NCBI RefSeq assembly: GCF_026241095.1
Contig: NZ_JAPFGB010000001.1
Location: 62,001 to 126,000 of the forward strand
Direction of reading: 5' to 3'
DNA: 64,000 bases
Source of the DNA: Saccharopolyspora sp. NFXS83
GTDB taxonomy: Bacteria > Actinomycetota > Actinomycetes > Mycobacteriales > Pseudonocardiaceae
The notes under the pieces were generated by a model, which ran no database searches, had not been told where the DNA came from, and worked only from the letters and a program-made list of their open reading frames with translations. Made by a program: the position numbers and the translations under genes. Below are positions 35,239 to 42,944 of this stretch, one piece after another. Positions within the stretch are counted from its first letter, which is position 1; each line of letters starts with the position of its first letter.

Positions 35239-37109
35239 CGCGAATCCCTCCCGTTGCGCCTGCTGGACTCGTCCCGAGTGTGCCCGCCGTAGAGCACGGC
35301 GGACGAATTGACCAGCGCCAGGTGGCTGAAGGCCTGCGGGAAGTTGCCCGTGAACCGTCCGGAGTGGACGTCGTACTCCTCGGCGAACAGGCCGACGTCG
35401 TTGGCGAGGGCGACGAGCTCGTCGAACATCGCCACCGCCTCGTCCCGCCGCCCGCTCAGCGCCAGCGCGTCGACCAGCCAGAACGAGCACGCCAGGAACG
35501 AACCCTCGCGCCCGGTGAGCCCGTCGACGTCGTTGGTGTCCTCACCCGTCGTGTAGCGGTCCACCAGCACCCCGTGGCGCAGTTCCCGCTCCACCGCCCG
35601 GATCGTGCCGCGCACCCGCTCGTCGTCACCGGGCAGGAAACCCACCGACGGGATCAGCAGCGTCGCCGCGTCCACGGTGCTGCCGCCGTAGTACTGGGTG
35701 AACGCGCCCAGCTCCTGGTTCCAACCCTTCTCCAGCACTTCGGCGTGCACCGCGTCCCGCAGCTCCCGCCACCGCTGCACCGGGCCCGGCAGCCCGTCCT
35801 CCTCGGCGGCCCGCACGGCGCGGTCGAACGCGACCCACACCATCACCCGCGAGTGGGTGAAGTGCCGGTCCGGTCCGCGCACCTCCCACAGGCCCTTGTC
35901 CGGCTGCTGCCAGATCGTCTCCAGGTGCTTGAGCATGCCGCGCTGCAACGCCCAGGTGTCCGCGTCCTCCGCGAGCCCGCGCTCCCGGGCCAGGTGCAGC
36001 GCGTCCATCACCTCGCCGTACACGTCGAGCTGCTGCTGGCGGTAGGCGCCGTTGCCGACGCGCACCGGCTGCGCGCCCTGGTAGCCGCCGAGCCAGTCGA
36101 GCTCCCACTCCAGCAGGTGCCGCTCGCCGTCCACGCCGTACATGATCTGCACGTCCGCCGGGTCGCCCGCGACGGCGCGCACCAGCCAGCGCCGCCACGC
36201 CGCCGCCTCCGCGGAGCACCCGAAGTTGTCCAGCGCCAGCAGCACCAGCGTCGCGTCCCGCAGCCAGCAGTAGCGGTAGTCCCAGTTGCGGTTGCCGCCG
36301 AACGCCTCCGGCAGCGACGTCGTGGGCGCGGCGACGATGCCGCCGGTCGGGGCGTAGGTGAGCGCCTTGAGCGTGGCCAGCGACCGGTACACCGCCTTCG
36401 CGTGCGGACCGGCGTAGTTGATTTTGTCGGTCCAGTCGCGCCAGAAGTCCTCGCTGTCCTGGGTCTCCTGCACCGGATCCATCCGCGGCGGAACTTCCTC
36501 GTGATCGCTGGACCACTGCATCACCCAGGACCGGCGCTGCCCCTCGCGCAACGTGAACACCAGCTCATGCGCGCGCTGCTCCGGAACCCGCTGCGGCAGC
36601 AGATCTCCGCGCAGCACCACGGTGTGCGGGCCCGCGATCGCGAGGATGTACTCGTCGAGCTCCGGTTCGCTCTGGCGCACGTGGCGCATCCACGGCACCG
36701 CGTCGCCGTAGGCGAACCGCACGACCCAGCGCATCCGGACGTCGACCTCGCCGGAGAGGCCCTCCACCATGCGCACCAGGCTCGGCGGGTCGTGCTGGTT
36801 CTTCTCGTGCGGCGGCATGCTGTCGACCAGCCGGAACACACCGCCGTCGGTCTCGAAGTCCGTCTCCACCACCAGCGAGTTGTCCCGGTAGCGGCGGCGC
36901 ACCTCGCGCACCGGTTCGGCTGGGGCGATCTGCCAGTGGCCGTTCTGGTCGTCGCCGAGCAGGCGGCTGAAGCAGGACGGCGAGTCGAACCGCGGCAGGC
37001 ACAACCAGTCCACCGAGCCGTCGAGGCCGACGAGCGCGGCGGTCCGCAGGTCCGAGAGCAGCGCGTAGTTCTCGATGTCGCCGGGCGGGCCGGCGGATTG
37101 ATCGCTCAC
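35235..37109 (-). CDS. GH15 glucoamylase/trehalase-like glycoside hydrolase
   Basis: This 624-residue protein has the N-terminal beta-sandwich start I-E-N-Y-A-L-L-S-D-L-R-T-A-A-L-V-G and D-W-L-C-L-P-R-F-D-S. The (alpha/alpha)6 barrel follows with N-R-N-W-D-Y-R-Y-C-W-L-R-D-A, the acid region G-L-W-E-V-R-G and the base region R-E-G-S-F-L-A-C-S-F-W. Actinobacterial members of this GH15 group include cytosolic trehalases. There is no signal peptide, so it is likely intracellular and would release glucose. GTG 37109 is preferred to GTG 37127 because the family begins with M-S-D-like sequence. Confidence 0.87.
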   Translation of the reverse strand: MSDQSAGPPGDIENYALLSDLRTAALVGLDGSVDWLCLPRFDSPSCFSRLLGDDQNGHWQIAPAEPVREVRRRYRDNSLVVETDFETDGGVFRLVDSMPPHEKNQHDPPSLVRMVEGLSGEVDVRMRWVVRFAYGDAVPWMRHVRQSEPELDEYILAIAGPHTVVLRGDLLPQRVPEQRAHELVFTLREGQRRSWVMQWSSDHEEVPPRMDPVQETQDSEDFWRDWTDKINYAGPHAKAVYRSLATLKALTYAPTGGIVAAPTTSLPEAFGGNRNWDYRYCWLRDATLVLLALDNFGCSAEAAAWRRWLVRAVAGDPADVQIMYGVDGERHLLEWELDWLGGYQGAQPVRVGNGAYRQQQLDVYGEVMDALHLARERGLAEDADTWALQRGMLKHLETIWQQPDKGLWEVRGPDRHFTHSRVMVWVAFDRAVRAAEEDGLPGPVQRWRELRDAVHAEVLEKGWNQELGAFTQYYGGSTVDAATLLIPSVGFLPGDDERVRGTIRAVERELRHGVLVDRYTTGEDTNDVDGLTGREGSFLACSFWLVDALALSGRRDEAVAMFDELVALANDVGLFAEEYDVHSGRFTGNFPQAFSHLALVNSSAVLYGGHTRDESSRRNGRDSR

Positions 37110-37293
37110 CCCGCCGAGGCTAGGCACCGCGACCCGTCCCCTGCCACCTCCGACCCGCGTTCGGCGCCCGATCGGCTCGGACCGAGCTCAGGCCCGCCCG
37201 TCGCGGACGACCTCGGCGATGTCGGTGCCCGTGGTCAGCAGCGCCGGCGTGCGCCGCGCGATGGCCGCACGAGAAGGCGGCTCCCCCGCGAGC

Positions 37294-37328
37294 GGTTCCC
37301 GCGCAGCGCTGAGCTGCGCGGAGGAACC
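37294..37328. terminator. Hairpin downstream of the type VII-associated gene
   Basis: GGTTCC and CGCGCAGC on the left pair with GCTGCGCG and GGAACC on the right, with a small internal bulge. The hairpin lies about 35 bases beyond the leftward stop at 37361. The 37128-37360 gap holds nothing else convincing. Confidence 0.5.
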
Positions 37329-37360
37329 GGCCCGCAGGAGAGCCGCCGAGGTTCCGCCGG

Positions 37361-37948
37361 TCAGTTCGGCGACGCCGCGTCGGTGAGCACGTGGTGCGGG
37401 ATGACCGCGCGGACCGCGTCGTCCAGGTTGAGGCCCAGGTCCAATCCGCCCAGCAGCTCCGGGAGTTCGCCGCCCGGCACCCGGCGCGAACCGGGCCAGC
37501 TCTCCGGCACCCGCTCGACCGAGGTGCACGCGGGCACCAGCTGGCTGCCGTCGTCGAGTTCCGCGACGTAGACGGCGGGTTCGCCCGCGCCGTTCTCCGG
37601 GTCGTAGACCAGCACGTCCGCGGCCAGCACCGCCGGGGCGAGCTCGGTGTCGGGGACCTCGCCGGTGGCGATGCGGTGCAGCACCCGCTCCAGCTCGTTC
37701 ACCGGCTCCGGCAGCGCGAAGGTGAGGTCCGAGGGCTCGTACTCGTCGTTGTACTGGAACTCCGGATCGATCTCGCCGTCGGCGTCGATGTGGTACGCGC
37801 CGACGACGCCTTCCGGCGGCACGTCGTCCCCGGACTCCTGGTAGCCGGGGTCGACGATGTAGAGCCAGCTGTTCGGAGTCTGCCTGGCCTGCTCCCGCAT
37901 CTCGTCGGTGATCGGCGGCGGCCCGGGGCGGTCGGGTTGCTCTGACAT
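37361..37948 (-). CDS. Type VII secretion system-associated protein
   Basis: This 195-residue acidic protein has the recognisable start I-T-D-E-M-R-E-Q-A-R-Q-T-P-N-S-W-L-Y-I-V-D-P and then G-A-Y-H-I-D-A-D-G-E-I, as in actinobacterial proteins annotated type VII secretion system-associated. The second half (V-L-V-Y-D-P, Q-L-V-P-A-C-T-S) resembles SseB-like domains. It has no signal peptide and is probably cytosolic. No ESX core genes are in the window. ATG 37948 follows an AAGGA stretch. Confidence 0.75.
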   Translation of the reverse strand: MSEQPDRPGPPPITDEMREQARQTPNSWLYIVDPGYQESGDDVPPEGVVGAYHIDADGEIDPEFQYNDEYEPSDLTFALPEPVNELERVLHRIATGEVPDTELAPAVLAADVLVYDPENGAGEPAVYVAELDDGSQLVPACTSVERVPESWPGSRRVPGGELPELLGGLDLGLNLDDAVRAVIPHHVLTDAASPN

Positions 37949-38284
37949 GGTGCTGGCGTCCTTCTTCGGAGGGGAGTGCGGAGCTCGACCGGGTGCCGGC
38001 GGCGCGATCTTCGAACGACCCGCCCGCCTCGTCCGTGCGAGGTGTACCCGTTGAGCGTGCCAGTTCTACCGGCCGGTGCCGGGTGGAGCGGGCAGCGGGT
38101 CCGTCCATCCCGGTCGGACACTCGCGCGGATCGCGCGGCACGCGGCCGGATTCACCGCCGCGGCAACGGGTTCCGGGAGTGGTGCGAGACCGGTGCACCC
38201 GGTCGCGGATACGCCTTTCCGAGGTGCCGGTCCGGCCGCGGCCGGGGCAGACTGGGCGAGCGGCGAGTTCGGGAGGCGGTCGGC
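37949..38284. other. Gene-free divergent region of about 335 bases
   Basis: It separates the leftward type VII-associated gene from the rightward PRC-barrel gene. Apart from the ribosome site GGGAGG at its right end I see no clear signal. Confidence 0.35.
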
Positions 38285-38743
38285 ATGATCGGTCAGCGGG
38301 AAGCACTGCACCTGTTCGGGTGCGAGGTCTTCGATCCGGCGGGACACCGGATCGGGATCGTCGGCCAGCTGTTCCTCGACGAGGCCACCGAGCAACCCGC
38401 GTGGATCACCGTGCAGACCGGCCTGTTCGGCACCAACGAGAGCTTCGTGCCGCTGGACGGCGCCGCCTTCGACGGGGACACCCTGACCGTTTCCGTGCTG
38501 AAGGAGACGGTGCGCCAGGCGCCGCACGTCCGGCTCGACGACGGCGATCTGATGCTGGAGCAGGAGCACGCGCTGTACCTGTACTACGGCATCGAGTACG
38601 GCGTGACTCCCGCCGAACCCGAGCCGGTGCGGCAGGGGGACGGGGCGACCGCGTCGGCCGATCCCGCCGAGCAGGGCGAACTGCCGCCGGAGTACGTCGA
38701 AGCGGTGCGGCTCAAGTTGCGGCGCTGGGTCGCGGCCACCTGA
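38285..38743 (+). CDS. PRC-barrel domain protein
   Basis: This 152-residue protein has an N-terminal PRC-barrel (residues about 5-90: G-C-E-V-F-D-P-A-G-H-R-I-G-I-V-G-Q-L, A-W-I-T-V-Q-T-G-L-F-G, S-F-V-P-L-D-G) and an acidic C-terminal tail with a charged helix. Such proteins often respond to stress or bind RNA or partners; the role is not known. ATG 38285 has GGGAGG seven bases upstream. Confidence 0.82.
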   Translation: MIGQREALHLFGCEVFDPAGHRIGIVGQLFLDEATEQPAWITVQTGLFGTNESFVPLDGAAFDGDTLTVSVLKETVRQAPHVRLDDGDLMLEQEHALYLYYGIEYGVTPAEPEPVRQGDGATASADPAEQGELPPEYVEAVRLKLRRWVAAT

Positions 38744-39224
38744 TCACGACGACCGGCGCGTCCACGGACTGGGAACCTGCGAGGTTCCCGAGACCGTTCG
38801 GTGACCTTTTCCCGCGTCCTTCACGAATGGCCGAAGGAGACCGGGTCCGAGATTGCGGCGGCGTTTCCAGTCATCCGCTCGTGCCGCCATCGGAGTGACG
38901 AAAACGGCTTTTCGTAAACAATTCCGAGAGCTGAGCGTGCGCGTCCCCATCCGCTCGACGAGGCGTGTCCGGGCATCCGGGCGAACTCCGGCGAGAAATG
39001 CGAACGCGCTGCGTGGCCGACGCTGATGGCTTCGTAATCGCAGGTAGATCCACTTTGTTCCCTCATTTTCGGCAAATCCGTGGAATGCCGTTACATCTAC
39101 GACACAAGGGCTTGGCGACAAATCGCCAAGCGGGTCTTTTCGCTTGTTTTCATGGTTTACGTTCGGATTGCACCATCAGATCGCCGTCCGGCCCCACCCG
39201 GATGGCGCTGAAGGAAGAGGGACC
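38744..39224. other. Gene-free, lower-GC region of about 480 bases before the subtilisin gene
   Basis: Base composition drops noticeably between about 38830 and 39200. The only firm element is the hairpin with T-rich tail at 39110-39150. The short open frames on both strands are not protein-like. It may encode a small RNA or a long regulated leader. Confidence 0.45.
39110..39150 (+). terminator. Intrinsic terminator-like hairpin inside the subtilisin leader
   Basis: GCTTGGCGA (39110-39118) pairs perfectly with TCGCCAAGC (39123-39131) around CAAA, and GGGTCTTTTCGCTTGTTTT follows. A T-rich tail is rare in this genome. The hairpin lies 75 bases before the subtilisin start codon and 366 bases after the previous stop. 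Confidence 0.65.
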
Positions 39225-40409
39225 ATGAAAAAAATGCTCTCCCGAAGCAGGTTCGCGGGCGCCGGAATCACCGCCGCCGCGCTCGTGTTCGCCGGTGCCC
39301 CCGCTTTCGCGGCGCCGACGCTCGCGCCGTTGACCCTGCACCCGGAAGCCGGCGTGCTCTCCGCCGACGGCTCCGCCGACTCCTACATCGTCAACCTGAA
39401 GGACGGTGAGAACGCCGCCGCGGTCGCCGCGGGCCTGGGCGTGCGAGCCGACCACCTCTACGCGCACAGCCTGAACGGGTTCTCGGCGACGCTGAGCCCG
39501 CAGCAGCTCCAGGCGGTGCGCGCGAACCACGACGTGGAAGGCGTCTCGCAGAACTTCCACGTCCAGGTCGAGCAGCCGCAGCGGCCCGCCGCCGTGGAGT
39601 CCTGGGGCCTGGACCGGATCGACCAGCCCGCCTTACCGCTGGACGACACCTACGCGCCCACCGGCACGGGCGCGGGCGTGACGGCCTACATCGTCGACAC
39701 CGGGATCGCGCCCGACCACCCGGACTTCGGCGGCCGGGCCTCCATCGGCTTCGACGCGACCGGCGGCGACGGCAGCGACGGGCACGGCCACGGCACGCAC
39801 GTGGCGGGCACCATCGGTTCCGCGACCTACGGCGTGGCGAAGGAGGCGGCGCTGGTCGGGGTGAAGGTCCTCGACGACAACGGCAGCGGCACGACGGCCG
39901 ACATCATCGCCGGGCTGGACTGGGTCGCCCAGGACGCCGACGGCCCGGCGGTGGCGAACATGTCCCTGGGCGGCAGCAAGGACCCGGCGCTGGACGAGGC
40001 CGCCACCGGCCTGGTCGACAGCGGCGTGTTCCTCGCGGTCGCGGCGGGCAACGAGTCGCAGGACGCGGAGAACGTGTCCCCGGCCAGCGCGGAGGGCGTG
40101 TTCACCACGGCGGCCTCCGACGACGCCGACGGCTCGGCGTACTTCACGAACTTCGGTGCGACGGTGGAGGGCTACGCGCCCGGTGTGGACATCGTCTCGC
40201 TCGCACCCGGCGGCGGGACGGCCACGATGAGCGGTACCTCGATGGCCAGTCCGCACGTGGCGGGCGTCGGCGCGCTGTTCCTGGAGGCGACTCCGGACGC
40301 CGCGCCGGCGGACGTGATCAGCGGGCTGCAGGGCGGTGCCGCGACGGGCGTGATCGCGGACGCGCCCGCCGGCACGATCAGCGATCTGCTCCAGACGGGC
40401 GATCTGTGA
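39225..40409 (+). CDS. Secreted subtilisin-like serine protease (S8, with I9 propeptide)
   Basis: This 394-residue pre-pro-protease has a signal peptide (residues 1-30, A-F-A-A), an inhibitor I9 propeptide (about 50-125, Y-I-V-N-L-K to S-Q-N-F-H-V) and an S8A catalytic domain. The triad is Asp 158 (I-V-D-T-G-I), His 192 (G-H-G-T-H-V-A-G) and Ser 339 (S-G-T-S-M-A-S-P-H), with the oxyanion Asn in A-A-G-N-E-S. The whole resembles the proteinase K/aqualysin type. It has no C-terminal extension. GGAAGAGGG precedes ATG 39225. Confidence 0.93.
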   Translation: MKKMLSRSRFAGAGITAAALVFAGAPAFAAPTLAPLTLHPEAGVLSADGSADSYIVNLKDGENAAAVAAGLGVRADHLYAHSLNGFSATLSPQQLQAVRANHDVEGVSQNFHVQVEQPQRPAAVESWGLDRIDQPALPLDDTYAPTGTGAGVTAYIVDTGIAPDHPDFGGRASIGFDATGGDGSDGHGHGTHVAGTIGSATYGVAKEAALVGVKVLDDNGSGTTADIIAGLDWVAQDADGPAVANMSLGGSKDPALDEAATGLVDSGVFLAVAAGNESQDAENVSPASAEGVFTTAASDDADGSAYFTNFGATVEGYAPGVDIVSLAPGGGTATMSGTSMASPHVAGVGALFLEATPDAAPADVISGLQGGAATGVIADAPAGTISDLLQTGDL

Positions 40410-40693
40410 TCCGAAGCGCGTGACCGCGCCGGACTCCGCCTCGTTGATCCTCGGCGGGGTTCGGCGCGGATTCGGAGTTCGCTGGGGCATTCGGCGGAAG
40501 ACGGGGCGCCGCCGAATGGTGTTCTACAAAGGTTGAACGGGGGCCTACTGCAAAAGTGGGTTCCCGCGACGGTCTCAAGATGGTTACGTTCCCGATCGAG
40601 GGGGCCGATCGCTGCCTGTCGCGGAACTGGTCCAGACCAAGATCGACTAAGGTCCGACTGAGCCTGTGAAGGCACGTCACGAAAGGGTGTGCC

Positions 40694-41521
40694 GTGTTAT
40701 CCGGATACACCGAGGCGCCTGAGCGCGCACAGCCGACCTCGTCTGAGCGGGCCGTGCCCGGCCAGGGCCGGGCCGGAGCGACGGACACCGAACGTGCCGT
40801 CCGATCCCAGGTGGAAGCGCGGGAGGCGGTCGTCTCCGTGGCGCGCGCCGCCAAGGCCCAAGCGGGCAGCGCGGGCGGAGTGCTGCAGGTCGTGCACGGC
40901 GCCCGCCGCGTCGGCTGGGCAGCCTACGAACTCCAGCGCAGCGCCACGGAACTCGTGCAGGGCGTCGCGAAACCGCCGTACGCGGCCACCGGATCCCTGG
41001 ATTCGCTCGAATCCCGCAAGCTCGCCGAAGGCGTCAACTACCAGGTGCTCTACGACCGCTCGGCGCTCGCGCGGCCACCGCAACTGGAGTTGACCTCCCG
41101 GCTGGTGGCGCTCGGCGAGCAGGCGCGGGTGATCCACGTGGCGCCGACGAAGATGATCCTGGTCGACAACGAGGTGGCGCTGCTGCCGCTGACCGCCACC
41201 GACCAGACGGTGGAGAGCGCGGTCGTGATCCGCAGCTCGGCCATGCTCGTCGCGGTGATGCGCATCTTCGAGGACCTGTGGCGCTTCGCCGCGCCGTTCA
41301 CCTGCGAGCAGGAACGGCTCAGCGGCGAAGACCAGCCCTCCGAGGAGGAGCGCTGGATCCTGTCGCTGCTGGCCTCCGGCGCGACCGACGACACCATCGG
41401 CAGGCTGATGGGCTTCAGCGCCCGCACCGCGCACCGCCGGGTCCGGGAACTCATCGCCCGCCTCGGCGTCGAAACCCGCTTCCAAGCAGGAATGCAAGCG
41501 GTCAAACTCGGCTGGCTCTGA
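40694..41521 (+). CDS. LuxR-type helix-turn-helix regulator with phospholipase D-like middle domain
   Basis: This 275-residue protein has a helical N-terminal part, a central region (about 110-205: L-Y-D-R-S-A-L, V-A-P-T-K-M-I-L-V-D-N-E-V-A-L-L-P-L) resembling the TrmB-like effector domain, and a LuxR-type C-terminal helix-turn-helix (S-L-L-A-S-G-A-T-D-D-T-I-G-R-L-M-G-F-S-A-R-T-A-H-R-R-V). Similar orphan regulators control secondary metabolism or development in Streptomyces. GTG 40694 is preceded by AAAGGG. The 284-base gap before it has no gene. Target unknown. Confidence 0.78.
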   Translation: MLSGYTEAPERAQPTSSERAVPGQGRAGATDTERAVRSQVEAREAVVSVARAAKAQAGSAGGVLQVVHGARRVGWAAYELQRSATELVQGVAKPPYAATGSLDSLESRKLAEGVNYQVLYDRSALARPPQLELTSRLVALGEQARVIHVAPTKMILVDNEVALLPLTATDQTVESAVVIRSSAMLVAVMRIFEDLWRFAAPFTCEQERLSGEDQPSEEERWILSLLASGATDDTIGRLMGFSARTAHRRVRELIARLGVETRFQAGMQAVKLGWL

Positions 41522-41530
41522 GGCTGCTTC

Positions 41531-41570
41531 GCTGCTCGTTCTGCTTTCGTGGTCGGGTGGCGGAACTTCG
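41531..41570 (+). repeat. Dispersed intergenic repeat, copy C (partial)
   Basis: CTCGTTCTGC is followed by GGTCGGGTGGCGGAAC and TTC. This matches the first two blocks of the copies at 17482-17549 and 46531-46603. It starts 10 bases after the LuxR-type regulator's stop. A GCCGCTGACAAG string near 41675 may be the remains of the third block. Confidence 0.55.
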
Positions 41571-41770
41571 GCGTCCTCCTCGCTGCGGGATCGATTTCGC
41601 GAGTGGATCCGCCACGCGCGCAATTGCCGTCCTCGCGGGACGAATGCTGAGAATCCGCTGCGGTGCCGGTGGTCGCCGCTGACAAGATCGACTGGTTTCC
41701 GGTGCGCCGGCCGTCGGCGGGTTGTTTCCGCTGTGGAAGAGCGCCGTGCGGTGCCTCCTAAGGTGGGGGC

Positions 41771-42160
41771 ATGTCTTCGCGTCGGCGGGTGGATCCGCAG
41801 GAGTTGCGCGGTGCGATCGAGGTGGTCGGGCCGTGGCTGGGAGATGAGCGGCAGGAGCGTCCGCGCCGCGCCGAGCTCGCGGCGGCGGTCCGGTTGAGCC
41901 TGCGCACGCTGGAAGACCTCGCGCCGGGGCGGACCGTCGAAGTGCGGGTGCCGCCGTTCGCCGCCGTGCAGTGCGTCGCGGGACCGGAGCACACCCGGGG
42001 CACCCCGCCGAACGTGATCGAGACCGATCCGCGCACCTGGCTGCTGCTGGCCACCGGCCGAGCGGACTTCGCCGAAGCCGTCGACGAGGGCAAGGTCAGC
42101 GCCTCCGGCTCCCGCGCCGACCTCACCCGCTGGCTCCCGCTGGTGCGCACGACCGCGTGA
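41771..42160 (+). CDS. Sterol carrier (SCP)-family protein
   Basis: This 129-residue protein matches the actinobacterial SCP-ortholog family found next to purF, as Rv0807 is in M. tuberculosis. Segments are P-R-R-A-E-L-A-A-A-V-R-L-S-L-R-T-L, G-R-T-V-E-V-R-V-P-P-F-A-A-V-Q-C and R-T-W-L-L-L-A-T-G. The role is unknown; lipid binding is implied only by the fold. ATG 41771 follows AGGTGGGGG. Confidence 0.82.
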   Translation: MSSRRRVDPQELRGAIEVVGPWLGDERQERPRRAELAAAVRLSLRTLEDLAPGRTVEVRVPPFAAVQCVAGPEHTRGTPPNVIETDPRTWLLLATGRADFAEAVDEGKVSASGSRADLTRWLPLVRTTA

Positions 42161-42223
42161 CGAGCGAAGCGCGGCCACGCCCCGCGTCCGCGCCGGGCCG
42201 CCGCTGCGGCTAGAAACGTCCGC

Positions 42224-42736
42224 ATGATCTCCCGCTCCGACCCCGCGTCGCGCAGGCCCGAGCACATCGCCTCCGTGCTGCGCGAACGCGTCTACGGCAG
42301 CATCGCCTGCCTGAGCACGCTGCTCGTGCTCGTCCGGCACCCGGGCGAGCACCTGGAGCCGTGGGCCGCCGTGCTCGACGTCGTGGTGGCCACCGGCGGC
42401 CTGTGGGCGGCGAGCCTGCTCTCCGAGTACGTCGCGCACCTGGCGGTCCGCGAGATCGTGCCGGAGCGGGCGCACCCCGTCGAGATGCTGCGCTCCTCCG
42501 GGCAGATCCTGCAGGCCGCCGTGCTGCCGGTGGTGCTGCTCGTCGCCGCCGCGCTGGGCCTGATCCCGGTCGGCGTCGCCGGGTGGATCAGCATCTGGTT
42601 CCTGGTCGCCACGATGGGCCTGTTCGCCGTGCTCGCGGTCCGCCGCACCCGCCTGCCCTGGTGGAAGCGCGCCGCGTTGGTGCTGGTGCTGATGGGGATC
42701 GGCCTGCTGGTGATCCTGCTCAAGACCGCCCACTGA
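42224..42736 (+). CDS. Integral membrane protein, about four helices
   Basis: This 170-residue protein has hydrophobic segments near residues 25-40, 45-65, 95-120 and 145-168, and a short cytosolic N-terminus. The motif S-E-Y-V-A-H-L follows the second helix. It lies between the SCP gene and purF in the same direction. No family name is certain. Confidence 0.7.
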   Translation: MISRSDPASRRPEHIASVLRERVYGSIACLSTLLVLVRHPGEHLEPWAAVLDVVVATGGLWAASLLSEYVAHLAVREIVPERAHPVEMLRSSGQILQAAVLPVVLLVAAALGLIPVGVAGWISIWFLVATMGLFAVLAVRRTRLPWWKRAALVLVLMGIGLLVILLKTAH

Positions 42737-42900
42737 GCGCCGCGCCCGCTCGCCCGCGTGTTCGCCCGAGCACGCAGCGCGACCGGAATCCCGATGACCG
42801 GGTTCACACCGCCGCCGCGGCGGCGGCGAAACTCCTGGTGAGCCGGGGGCGTCCGGCGGGCTTGCGGAGACGGCCGGTCATCGGGGCTTCGGGTCCCGTT

Positions 42901-42906
42901 TACACT
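42901..42906 (+). promoter_or_regulatory. Possible -10 element of purF
   Basis: TACACT fits the actinobacterial -10 pattern and lies 39 bases before the purF GTG. The -35 region (around TCATCG, 17 bases upstream) is weak, so the assignment is tentative. Confidence 0.35.
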
Positions 42907-42944
42907 GAGGCGTAAGCCCGACTCCGTCCTCCAGGGAGTTCTCG

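Noticed and set aside
37188-37360. Possible short gene downstream of the type VII-associated gene on the minus strand.
   Set aside because: There is no good start or ribosome site. The region contains a terminator-like hairpin, and the translated sequence looks random.
38744-39121. A 125-codon minus-strand frame before the subtilisin gene.
   Set aside because: The composition is not protein-like, there is no ribosome site, and the region has low GC unlike genes here.
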